Shown one piece after another: positions 15,868 to 24,098 of a DNA stretch of 64,000 nucleotides. The notes below the pieces were generated by a model. The model saw only the letters and a list, made by a program, of their open reading frames with translations. It did not search any database and was not told where the DNA came from. Both the position numbers and the translations under genes were made by a program. The stretch is taken from positions 1 to 64,000 of the forward strand of contig NZ_JAPFGY010000001.1 of the NCBI RefSeq assembly GCF_026586795.1, written 5' to 3'. Source of the stretch: Erythrobacter sp. WG (lineage in GTDB: Bacteria > Pseudomonadota > Alphaproteobacteria > Sphingomonadales > Sphingomonadaceae). How positions within the stretch are numbered: position 1 is the stretch's first letter; every line of letters begins with the position of its first letter.

Positions 15868-17075
15868 CCGCCCGCGCCGCGATCCCGCTCGAGCTGCGCG
15901 AGCAGGGCGTCCACGCGCCGGAAATGTTCGGCCCAGGTCGGCGCAGCATAATTGCGCAACCGTGCCAGCTGGCGCGGGCGGCCGACACCGTCCTCGCGCG
16001 CGTAATCGATCAGGGCCGCCATCCACGCGTCCTCGTCGTCGGGCGGGAGGAGGTCGGGGATGTCTCCAGCGATCTCCCGGAAGACGTCGAGCTCGCTGGC
16101 GATCACCGGGATGCCCGCTGCCAGCGCCTCGACGAGCGGGATGCCGAAACCTTCGGCGTGGCTCGGAAACAGCAGCGCGCGCGCCCGGCCGAGGACTTCG
16201 GCGAGCTGCGCATCGTCGAGCGAGCCGGCCTCGACCACCTTGCCCCTGAAGTCCTGGTTATCGAGCGTCGCGAAGACATCATCGGCCTCCCAGCCCCGCC
16301 GTCCGACGATCACCAGCCGCGGGGCGGCATCGCCCAGCGCCGCGACGAGGCGCTGCCACACCGAAAGCACGAGCGCGTGGTTCTTGCGCGCCTCGATCGT
16401 GCCGAGGATCACGAAGGTGGGCGGCCCATCGTCTTCCCCCGGGCTTTCGCGGCGCAGCCTCGAACAGCCGGGCCAGGCGACGATCGTGGGCGGGACCGGC
16501 AGGCCGTTCGCCTGTGCGAATTGCGAGAGGGTGGTGCGCGTGTGCCGGCTGTTGGCGACGACCGCCGTGGCAGTGTTGAGCACCGTGCGGATGCGCTCCC
16601 GGTGCTTCGCGTTCTCGCCGGGGCGGCAGAACTGCGGATGGGTGATGGGGATGAGGTCATGGACGAGGTAGATCGGCCGGACGTTCGCCCACCTGCACCA
16701 GTCGGCAAGACCGGCATTGTGCAGACCCGTGTGCCCGGCGTTGAGCCAGAAGCGCCCCCCGCCATCGAGATTGCGCAGCCAGCACCACCCCCACCGCAGC
16801 GCGATGCCGACGAGCCTGCGCCGGAAGCTCGCGGTGGTTATCTCGGCACGCGACCCCGCGGGCGCGAGCGCCGCGAACAGCGCGCGCGAGGCGGAAACCG
16901 GCAGGATCACCTGCCGTCCCTTGGTGATGATTACCGCCTGCGAGCGCGGCGCGAAATGTTCGAGCCAGGCATCGCAGATACGGTCGATCCCGGTCGGCCG
17001 CACCCCCTCCCACCGCCGCCAGATCTGGCGGGTCACGTCCAGTAGGAGGGGCGCAGAGTTCTCCGGCGCGGTCAT
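15864..17075 (-). CDS. Glycosyltransferase family 4 (GT-B)
   Basis: A 403-residue GT-B glycosyltransferase. The N-terminal acceptor domain has VRPIYLVHDLIPITHP. The donor-binding domain has FVILGTIEARKNH, the EX7E-type site HAEGFGIPLVEALAAGIPVIAS, and typical spacing to the C terminus. Substrate unknown. It probably adds a sugar to the capsule repeat on the cytoplasmic face. The gene starts 16 bases after the KpsD-like gene ends and runs in the same direction, so the two may form an operon. Confidence 0.85.
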   Translation of the reverse strand: MTAPENSAPLLLDVTRQIWRRWEGVRPTGIDRICDAWLEHFAPRSQAVIITKGRQVILPVSASRALFAALAPAGSRAEITTASFRRRLVGIALRWGWCWLRNLDGGGRFWLNAGHTGLHNAGLADWCRWANVRPIYLVHDLIPITHPQFCRPGENAKHRERIRTVLNTATAVVANSRHTRTTLSQFAQANGLPVPPTIVAWPGCSRLRRESPGEDDGPPTFVILGTIEARKNHALVLSVWQRLVAALGDAAPRLVIVGRRGWEADDVFATLDNQDFRGKVVEAGSLDDAQLAEVLGRARALLFPSHAEGFGIPLVEALAAGIPVIASELDVFREIAGDIPDLLPPDDEDAWMAALIDYAREDGVGRPRQLARLRNYAAPTWAEHFRRVDALLAQLERDRGAGG

Positions 17076-17091
17076 GCCAGATGACCCCGCG

Positions 17092-18252
17092 TCAGAACGC
17101 TCCGGCCTGTTGCAGCGAGACGAGCGGGAAGAACAGCTGGCTGAGCACCTGGATCAGCTTGGAGGGCTGATTGGCCAGCGCGTTGCCGACATAGACGACG
17201 TCCTTGTCCCGCATCGCGAACTTCTGCGCGAGGATGTAGGAGCTCGCCTGCATCATGTTGAAATGATAGACTATCGGCACCTCGTTCCCGGCCGCGTCAC
17301 GATCGATGCGGAAGACGAAGATCGCCCGCGCGTTGCCCGAATTGGGGTTCGCGCCGCCCGCGGTGGCGATGGCCTCGATCAGCGAGGCCCTGGCGCCGGG
17401 GAACGGGAACTGGCTGGTCTGACCGGGCGCGCCGAGCACGGTGAAGCTGCGCGGCTGGCGGATCAGGGTGATCCGGTCGGAGGGGAAGATGCGCAGGTCG
17501 AGCTCGGGATTGTCGAGCACGTCGCTGAGGCGCCATTCCTGGACCGTGTCATTGCGCGAGACGCGCACGACGAGGTCGCGGATCTCACCCTTGTTGCCGC
17601 CCGCCAGCGCGATCACCTCGGACAGCTTCTCGCGGTTGGTGGGCAGCACCAGACGGCCCGGGCGGGCGATGTCGCCGCCGATGATCACCGAGTTGGTGAG
17701 CCCCTCCGCGATCGAGACGAGCACCTGCGGGTTCTGCGACTTGCCGCGCAGCGCCTGCCGCAGCTGCACCTCGATGTCGCGCGTGGTGCGGCCCGCGACG
17801 TTGACCTGCCCGACATAGGGGATGGTGATCGTCCCCTGATCGCTGACCCGCAGCGGCGGGAACCGCTCCGCCCGCGAGGCGGCATCGAAATTGGATGCGC
17901 CTTCCGTGCCGATCGCCGCCGTCCGGCCGAACAGGGCGACGCCGGTCTCGAAGATTGCGACGTTCAGCACGTCGCCCGGACCGACCAGCTCGGTCGAGGG
18001 AGGCGGCGTGTAGTCGGGGCGGAACGGCGCAGGCGGCGCCGGGGGGCGGGGCAGGTCGTTGACCGTCTGGACCTGCACCAGGGTCATGCCGAGCGCGCCC
18101 GCATCCTTGGCGATCTGCGAGCGGATGTCTGATCCCGTCGGCCCGCTGGTGGGAAGCGTCGCACATCCCGAAAGCGCCGCCGCGGCAAGGGCGGCGAGCG
18201 CGAAGCGGCCGATCACGGACTTGCCCAAGGCGCTGTTTCTCAACGTGTTCAT
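17092..18252 (-). CDS. Outer-membrane polysaccharide export lipoprotein (OPX, KpsD/Wza/BexD-like)
   Basis: A 386-residue secreted lipoprotein. The signal peptide ends in LSGC with lipid-attachment Cys30. A polysaccharide-export (PES) domain is seen around residues 88-190 (LVGPGDVLNVAIFETG, TIPYVGQVNVAGRT), followed by SLBB-like repeats (SVIIGGDIARPGRLVLP; SFTVLGAPGQTSQFPF). The C terminus is hydrophobic (VLSQLFFPLVSLQ). OPX proteins form the periplasm-spanning and outer-membrane channel for capsule export and work with KpsE-type and KpsMT-type inner-membrane partners, found here at 29.8-32.4 kb. Confidence 0.9.
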   Translation of the reverse strand: MNTLRNSALGKSVIGRFALAALAAAALSGCATLPTSGPTGSDIRSQIAKDAGALGMTLVQVQTVNDLPRPPAPPAPFRPDYTPPPSTELVGPGDVLNVAIFETGVALFGRTAAIGTEGASNFDAASRAERFPPLRVSDQGTITIPYVGQVNVAGRTTRDIEVQLRQALRGKSQNPQVLVSIAEGLTNSVIIGGDIARPGRLVLPTNREKLSEVIALAGGNKGEIRDLVVRVSRNDTVQEWRLSDVLDNPELDLRIFPSDRITLIRQPRSFTVLGAPGQTSQFPFPGARASLIEAIATAGGANPNSGNARAIFVFRIDRDAAGNEVPIVYHFNMMQASSYILAQKFAMRDKDVVYVGNALANQPSKLIQVLSQLFFPLVSLQQAGAF

Positions 18253-18343
18253 TCAGATCATTCCAACCCTATGCGCGGCGACCGTGATGCCGGTGACGCG
18301 ACAATCCCGAAAAGTGCAAGTGCAGGTGCCCAACCTGTTGTGT

Positions 18344-19327
18344 TCAGCGCCCCAGCGTCCGGCGCAGGGCACGCCGTGCCTTTGAACCAAAACCGGACGG
18401 CTTTCCAGCAGAACCGGCAGGATCGTGGCTGGCGGACTTCAGCGCCTCCTCGGCTGGCTGGCCCTGATAGAGGTTCGGGCGGAGGCGTCCATCGGCGATG
18501 CTCGAGATCCGGCGCATCTGGAGCTTGCCCAGCGCCTCGTCGGAAAAGGCCGGGGTGTAGTAGATGCAGTCCTCGAAATAGTAATGCGTCACCTGCGACC
18601 AGCGGGTGAGGCGCGGATCGTTCTGCGCGCTGCCCCCGTGGAGCAGATTGGCGCACCAGATCAGCGCCTGGCCCTTCCTGGCGAGGAAGGTCTGCGGCTG
18701 CGCGCCCTGTGCCGCACACAGCGCCCGCCACGCCTCGCCGTAGGGATCCTGCGCCGAGGCAAGCTGGGTCTCGTAGCCGCGCCGCCCGATCAGCGCGTTG
18801 CTCATCACCGGCCAGCGGTGCGAGCCGGGGTAGTAGAACAAGGGCCCTGCGTCCGGGTGGATGTCCTCCATCGCCAGCCACACGCCGCACATGAACTTCT
18901 CCGGCAGGCTGGAGAAATGCACCATGTCGGAGTGCGCATCCTGCTGGGTCCCGACGGGGAAGTTGAGCGTCTGGAAGGGGAAGGCCTGCCGCCCGTAAAG
19001 CTTGCCGAGCAGCGCGGTGACGGCTTCGTTGGCGGCGATGGCGCGGACATCGGGATCGGTCTGCCAGGCATCCTGGATGCGCCGCTCGCCGCAGGTCTTG
19101 TCAGCCTCGGGATCGGCGAAGTCGATGCCGTAGTGCGGTGCGAGGCGCGCCTTGATCCGCTCGATCCGTTCATCGAGTTGCTGGTCGGGAAAGTCGAAGA
19201 CGGCGTAGCCTTGCTCGTAGAGGTCGCGCGCGACGCGCCGATCCTCCTCGCTCAATCCCAGTTCGTCCGCCATCGCGAGAAGCAGCGGGGTTTCGATGAG
19301 CGGAAGGCCCGGCAGCGGATTGCTCAC
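18344..19327 (-). CDS. Phytanoyl-CoA dioxygenase (PhyH) family protein, capsule-locus copy 1
   Basis: A 327-residue Fe(II)/2-oxoglutarate oxygenase. Iron ligands are His132 and Asp134 (AHSDMVHF) and His230 (LLHGGSAQ), with Arg242 for 2-oxoglutarate. The start was placed at GTG 19327 because it overlaps the preceding stop codon as GTGA, the coupling style used elsewhere in this locus; an upstream ATG at 19372 is possible. It is the last gene of a minus-strand operon with a GT2 and a DUF5672 protein. LEDI-x2-DAGPLFYYPGSHRWP closely matches the copy at 28792, suggesting paralogues. It may hydroxylate a capsule sugar or acyl group. Confidence 0.8.
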   Translation of the reverse strand: MSNPLPGLPLIETPLLLAMADELGLSEEDRRVARDLYEQGYAVFDFPDQQLDERIERIKARLAPHYGIDFADPEADKTCGERRIQDAWQTDPDVRAIAANEAVTALLGKLYGRQAFPFQTLNFPVGTQQDAHSDMVHFSSLPEKFMCGVWLAMEDIHPDAGPLFYYPGSHRWPVMSNALIGRRGYETQLASAQDPYGEAWRALCAAQGAQPQTFLARKGQALIWCANLLHGGSAQNDPRLTRWSQVTHYYFEDCIYYTPAFSDEALGKLQMRRISSIADGRLRPNLYQGQPAEEALKSASHDPAGSAGKPSGFGSKARRALRRTLGR

Positions 19328-20103
19328 GCCTGCCTCGTCCGTCGTCGCGAAGGTTGCCACAATCCGTCCCATCCCATCTTCAGGCAGCGCCGCAGACCGT
19401 GCGGTTGTCCTGCCAAGTCGCGCATGATCCCGCCCCTGTCTTGATGGACAGAGGACCGGTCTTCAAGCCCGCAGTACAGTTCCCAGAAGCGGTCGGCACC
19501 GACAAGAGCCGGCATGTGCCACACTCCGTGGAACCCGAAAGTGTCCTCTGGCGAGCCCCTGCGCTCGGCGGCGAAACTGTCAGCTAGAGCACGAGGGGCG
19601 AAACGCAAGCCCTGAGCTTCCAGCCACCCGCGATTGTGCCGCCCGATCGCCACGTCCTCGGGATGGCTGGGGCTGAATTGCGGGGAGCGACAGGCCTCCA
19701 ACAAGCGGCGGCTGCGCAGCGAGAACCCCCCGTTGCCGACCTCATGTCCATCGCTGAATTGGGGCCAGGAGGCACCGATGTAGTCGTAATCGAAAAATTG
19801 CGGGTTCCAGCGGTCCGGGTTCACGACGTATCCGTCCCATTGAATCACCAGACAGTGCGACGTCTCCACATGATCCGCCAGCTCGTTCAGGATGAAATGG
19901 GAGTATTGCGTGGAGGATTCGAGCGGGGGAGTGAGTACCACCTCCAAGCCCGCTGGGCGCCAGTCGGGCTGCCTGTGTGTGAATAGCTTGGCGGCGCCGA
20001 AGCGGACTGCGCTTTGACACGCGTCGAGAGCCTGCAGCGTGCCGTCTAAGTTGATGGACGTAGCCGAGACTAACGTCACGTGCGGGAGATCGAGGCGTTG
20101 CAT
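19324..20103 (-). CDS. DUF5672 family protein (glycosyltransferase-like)
   Basis: A 259-residue protein matching the DUF5672 pattern: DLPHVTLVSATSIN at the N terminus, LVIQWDGYVVNPDRWNP, FDYDYIGASWP, VGNGGFSLRSRRLLEA and HPEDVAIGR. These resemble nucleotide-sugar-binding folds seen in polysaccharide loci, but the activity is not established. The ATG at 20103 overlaps the GT2 stop codon as ATGA, so it is translated from the same message. The frame is open 34 codons upstream, inside the GT2 gene, and that part is not used here. Confidence 0.8.
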   Translation of the reverse strand: MQRLDLPHVTLVSATSINLDGTLQALDACQSAVRFGAAKLFTHRQPDWRPAGLEVVLTPPLESSTQYSHFILNELADHVETSHCLVIQWDGYVVNPDRWNPQFFDYDYIGASWPQFSDGHEVGNGGFSLRSRRLLEACRSPQFSPSHPEDVAIGRHNRGWLEAQGLRFAPRALADSFAAERRGSPEDTFGFHGVWHMPALVGADRFWELYCGLEDRSSVHQDRGGIMRDLAGQPHGLRRCLKMGWDGLWQPSRRRTRQA

Positions 20104-21746
20104 CAGCGAGGCATCGCGACCGAGGTGAGGTCTAGCGCGAACTGCTCTGATGCGCGGCTGAGCATCGGATGGTGATAGGGGTCGGTGGATTCGTTGGTCC
20201 GCCAAATCCGCTGGAGCGCTGCCAGTTCCCGTGCGAACCTTGCCGCCCCGACCGGATCGGTGTCCTGCCCGCGCGAGACGGATTCATGATGCACCAGTAC
20301 GGCGCGCGGCTCGTAGAAGGACTGCCAGCCGCGCTGGTTCAGCTTGAGGCACAGATCGACATCGTTGAAGGCGACGGCGAAGTTCGCCTCGTCGAGCCCG
20401 CCTACCGCCAGAAAGCGGTCGCGGCGGACGACAAGACAAGCCGCCGTGACTGCGGATACGTATTGGGGCAGGGCATGGCGCCGGAAGTATCCTTCCGCCT
20501 CCGGACGCAGGAACCGGTGGGCATGGCCGGCGGCGTTACCGACCCCGATCACCACGCCTGCGTGCTGGATGCGTCCGTCGGGATAGAGAAGTTGTGCGCC
20601 GACCGCCCCGACTTCCGGGCGCATCGCCTGGGTCACCATGATCGCGAGCCAATCGGGCGAGAGCACCTCGATGTCGTTGTTCATCAGGCAGATGAGCTCG
20701 CCGCGGGCAATTGCAACAGCGTTGTTGTTGATCGTCGAGTAATTGAACGGCCCCGGCTGATCGAGGATCGTCACCCCCTCGCTGGCGAGGGCACGCAGAT
20801 AGGCGAGCGTTTCAGGTTCATCGCTATCATTGTTGGCGACGATAATCTCCATGTCCGGATAGCTGGTATTGCGCAGACCCGTAATGCAGGTGCGCAGAAG
20901 GTTTGCGCGATTTCGCGTGGGGATGATGACGCTGACCGGCGGCAACGCGTCAGAGATTTGCGCGAGCGACAGCATTGGCGGCATAACGGGGCGCGAGCGG
21001 CGGTGATGAAGCACTGCGTGGATGTGGTTCGCTGTACCTCGCGAGGCTGCGTTTCGGACGAGCGCGGTTGGCCAGTCCGCTGATCCCGCAGCTTCGAGCA
21101 AATCGGCCGCACTAGCGCGCACAATGCACGCTCCTGTGAGAATGTCGCAATGGCGTTGCAGCTCCTCGTTCCAATCCGGCTTGAAGTGCGGATCGATCCT
21201 TCGCCGTGAGCGATCAAGCAAATCATCGTCGGCATAGACGACGGTACACGCCGCCTCCGTCTTAGCGATAGCAGCCGCATAGGCGCTGCCAGCATTCGGT
21301 GACACACGGTCGCCGCCCGATAGGGGCAGCACCCAGGGCGTCGCGGTGAAGTCGATACTCGACACAAGAGCGGCTAAGGAGCCTTCCGGCGGCGGACGCA
21401 TGATCAAGTACTCGATCCCCGCAGCAGTGAGGCTGTCGCAAGTTGAATCTAGCTCGCGACAGCTTGCAGTGGATTGGACCAGAGCAATGACGGGAATGCG
21501 AGAGGTTGGATGCTGGGGACGGGACGAGGCAGACTCACTCATTGCCCACAATGCGTAAGCGTGAGCGGATCTGCTCAGCAGTGGCGCGAACTGGCCGCGG
21601 GCGCGGACGCGCTTGCGCAACACGCGCCATTTGGTGGCGGTAAGATAGCGCGAAGGAAACAAACGAAACGCGTCGAAATGGACTCGGAGTGTGAGCCAGA
21701 GCTTGATAACTCGGCTGTCAAAACTCTGGTTTTTATTCGAGGTCAT
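20103..21746 (-). CDS. Glycosyltransferase family 2 protein
   Basis: A 547-residue protein with two GT-A-like parts. The N-terminal half (residues ~75-250) has AACTVVYADDDLLD but is divergent. The C-terminal half (from PPVSVIIPTRNRANLL, about residue 270) is a classical GT2 with ICLMNNDIEVLSPDWL as DXD-type site, AACLVVRRDRFLAVGGLDE and FNDVDLCLKL. The pattern matches O-antigen and rhamnan glycosyltransferases. The GC content is lower than in flanking core genes. It heads a three-gene minus-strand operon and is divergent from the methyltransferase gene, with about 230 bases between them. Confidence 0.85.
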   Translation of the reverse strand: MTSNKNQSFDSRVIKLWLTLRVHFDAFRLFPSRYLTATKWRVLRKRVRARGQFAPLLSRSAHAYALWAMSESASSRPQHPTSRIPVIALVQSTASCRELDSTCDSLTAAGIEYLIMRPPPEGSLAALVSSIDFTATPWVLPLSGGDRVSPNAGSAYAAAIAKTEAACTVVYADDDLLDRSRRRIDPHFKPDWNEELQRHCDILTGACIVRASAADLLEAAGSADWPTALVRNAASRGTANHIHAVLHHRRSRPVMPPMLSLAQISDALPPVSVIIPTRNRANLLRTCITGLRNTSYPDMEIIVANNDSDEPETLAYLRALASEGVTILDQPGPFNYSTINNNAVAIARGELICLMNNDIEVLSPDWLAIMVTQAMRPEVGAVGAQLLYPDGRIQHAGVVIGVGNAAGHAHRFLRPEAEGYFRRHALPQYVSAVTAACLVVRRDRFLAVGGLDEANFAVAFNDVDLCLKLNQRGWQSFYEPRAVLVHHESVSRGQDTDPVGAARFARELAALQRIWRTNESTDPYHHPMLSRASEQFALDLTSVAMPR

Positions 21747-21973
21747 CGCTCACCGCCTATAGCCATGTGTCGACCCGCCTCAAGCCCCCGTTGGTGCCGC
21801 GCTCGCCAGGACGAAGACGCCAGAAGGAGGCCGACGAGGTCATCCGATGGTTCGCTGACTGGCGAGCGGCAGCCGCTTTTCGCGTGGAACCGTTTCAACA
21901 TGACGGTGAATCGGTTGATGTCAACGCCGAGGTGGGGCATTGGGCGACCGATTCACGCTCTGGAGTCCCTTTG

Positions 21974-23908
21974 ATGCACGATACCGCGATGGAGATCGGC
22001 TGTCTGGTCATGAACCGGTATTCGGATCTTCCGAGGGCCAAAGTGCTGGAATTGGGCTCCTACGAGATCAACGGGTCGCTACGCAGCCACGCTCCGAAGA
22101 CGACGGAATATGTCGGTATCGACCTTGAAGCAGGGCCGGGTGTCGACTTTGTCGTTGAGCCGGGCAAGCCTTGGCCCCTGGAGGACAACTACTTCGACCT
22201 CGTGCTCGCATCGTCGGTGTTCGAGCACGACCCGATGTTCTGGGCAACCTTCCTCCAGATGGTCAGGAAGGTTCGCCGAGGCGGCTACATCTATGTCAGC
22301 GCGCCTTCTAACGGTGCTGTCCATCGCTACCCAGAAGACCACTGGCGGTTCTATCCTGACTCCGGCCTCGCCCTTGAACGCTGGGCGTGCTCGCAAGGCG
22401 AACCCGTCGTCTTGGTCGAAAGTTTCACGGCAGGGAGGAAGGCGGATCATTGGAATGACTTCGTCGCTATCTTCCGCAAGGGGAAAAGTAAGCAGAGCCT
22501 GCCGACGAAGTTCATCTATGAAGAGATCACGACCTTCAACGCTATCGCTTGGAACCACAAGGAGCCAGTCAACGCATCAGATATGACTGAGGACATGCTC
22601 CTGATCGAGCAGGCGCATGCCCAGATCGGCGAACTGAACAAGCGTGTGGAAGTGCTCGATTGGGAAAATCGCGCGAACTGGGAGGAGCGGCAGAAGGCCG
22701 AGAGTGAACTCCTCCTGATTGGAGCGCGTCTGTCACAAGAACAAGCCGGACACGAGGCCAGTCGCAAGCAGATCATCGAGCTCAGTGCTGGTCTTGAGCG
22801 GCAGCGGATCGACTTCGAGGCCGCAGCGGCTACGGTCGCAACACTGCAGGCTGAATTGGCAAGCTGTACCGCCGAGTTGGCTGCCGCTGAGGAAGCTTGT
22901 ACAGGTCTGAAAGCCGAAGTCGAAGAGCGCGAGGCCTCGCTGCGCTCCACCGCCGAAGAACTCGCGCAACTTCAGGAGCGACACGCTCTTTCGGTGAGCA
23001 TACTTCTTCAGCGCGAGGAGGAGATCGAGCAGACCAGGTCAGAACTCGATCGCGTCCGCTCTGAACATCTTCTGGCACTGGAGGAGAAGGAGAAGCTTCA
23101 AGCTCGCCTTAGAGAAGCTGATTCATGGACGTTCAAGCTGGCTGGAGATCGGAAGCATTGGGAGATGCAAGCACAACGTGCGGCCCGAGCGCTCGATCAG
23201 CTCCAGGCTGAGCTTGGTGTCGAAGCGAGGCGCCTCACCGAGAAGCTCGGCCGCAGCGAGGCCGATCTGCGAGCGGAGAGAGCGGCCAAGTCTCAGGTGG
23301 AAGCCGAGCTCGCCGCGAGCCTTGCCGAGAAGGAGGAGCTGACGCGAGCGCTCGATCAGCTCCATGCTGAGCTTGGTGTCGAAGCGAGGCACCTCAGCGA
23401 GAAGCTCGGCAGCAGCGAGGCCGATCTGCGGGCTGAGAGAGCGGCCAAGCTTCAGGTCGAAGCCGAGCTCGCCGCAAACCATGCTGCGACGGAGGAACTG
23501 ACTCGAGCCCTCGAACTTGTCGAGGCAGCTTTGGGGGAAAGGGAGGCTGCCCTTCAGGCCGCCATGCACGCGCGTCAGGAATCCGAGCAGAAGCTCGCCG
23601 CACGATTCAATGAGGTTGCGCAGTTAACTTCGATACTCGCTCAAGAAGGCAATTGGCGTGCCGCCTTCACGAGCGACAACGATTGGCTTCGCGACATGGT
23701 TATGACGGCGGCTCGCATGCCGAAGTGGTGGAGCTGGTTGCCGACCAGATGGCGTCGCAGTCGAGAGCACGCCTTCTATCGTCGCGCAGGATTGTTCGAT
23801 GCCGCTCGCTACTTAGAGATACACCCTGACGTTGCGCAGGACGGGATGGATCCGGTCCGCCACTACATAATGCATGGCATGTCAGAAGGTCGAGAGCGTC
23901 CTCATTGA
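21974..23908 (+). CDS. SAM-dependent methyltransferase fused to long coiled coil (candidate chain-length ruler/terminator)
   Basis: A 644-residue protein. Residues ~1-190 form a class I methyltransferase: motif I VLELGSYEINGSLR, acidic loop GIDLEAGPGVDFV, and FDLVLASSVFEHD. Residues ~200-560 are an almost unbroken Glu/Ala/Leu-rich coiled coil containing two tandem 53-residue units (about 405-457 and 458-510). The last ~35 residues carry a YLEIHPDV-x6-DPVRHY-x4-G module, also found at the N terminus of the next gene product. The start ATG 21974 follows a GGAG site; the frame opens at GTG 21767 but that part is not conserved-looking. The layout resembles WbdD (methyltransferase/kinase plus coiled-coil ruler), though no kinase domain is seen. 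Confidence 0.75.
   Translation: MHDTAMEIGCLVMNRYSDLPRAKVLELGSYEINGSLRSHAPKTTEYVGIDLEAGPGVDFVVEPGKPWPLEDNYFDLVLASSVFEHDPMFWATFLQMVRKVRRGGYIYVSAPSNGAVHRYPEDHWRFYPDSGLALERWACSQGEPVVLVESFTAGRKADHWNDFVAIFRKGKSKQSLPTKFIYEEITTFNAIAWNHKEPVNASDMTEDMLLIEQAHAQIGELNKRVEVLDWENRANWEERQKAESELLLIGARLSQEQAGHEASRKQIIELSAGLERQRIDFEAAAATVATLQAELASCTAELAAAEEACTGLKAEVEEREASLRSTAEELAQLQERHALSVSILLQREEEIEQTRSELDRVRSEHLLALEEKEKLQARLREADSWTFKLAGDRKHWEMQAQRAARALDQLQAELGVEARRLTEKLGRSEADLRAERAAKSQVEAELAASLAEKEELTRALDQLHAELGVEARHLSEKLGSSEADLRAERAAKLQVEAELAANHAATEELTRALELVEAALGEREAALQAAMHARQESEQKLAARFNEVAQLTSILAQEGNWRAAFTSDNDWLRDMVMTAARMPKWWSWLPTRWRRSREHAFYRRAGLFDAARYLEIHPDVAQDGMDPVRHYIMHGMSEGRERPH
23186..23503 (+). repeat. 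Tandem 159-bp repeat in coiled-coil coding region
   Basis: Two adjacent near-identical 159-bp units (23186-23344 and 23345-23503) encode 53 residues each; the opening bases CGAGCGCTCGATCAGCTCC recur exactly 159 bases apart. A degenerate start of a third unit follows. The unit keeps the frame, so copy-number change would lengthen or shorten the coiled coil without breaking the protein. Confidence 0.9.
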
Positions 23909-24098
23909 TCTACCCAATCGAACGTACTGTACACCTGAGACTCACCTGCGACTGAAACGCCTATGATGGAGCGGAGAACATGCTAATCTAGATCCACAGC
24001 ATAATGTCGACATGATCTACGCCCTGTAAGTAACACGATCCGCGGCCCAGGCGGAACGAAATGGTTAGCCTGTTTAGTAGCACGAGGAATTGTTGAGA

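Noticed and set aside
21767..21973. Earlier GTG start for the methyltransferase-coiled-coil protein
   Set aside because: The first ~69 codons do not look like protein of this family, and ATG 21974 has a good ribosome-binding site and a typical methyltransferase start.
23186..23503. CRISPR-like repeat array
   Set aside because: The units are long, contiguous, in frame and inside a coding sequence; there are no spacers or cas genes.
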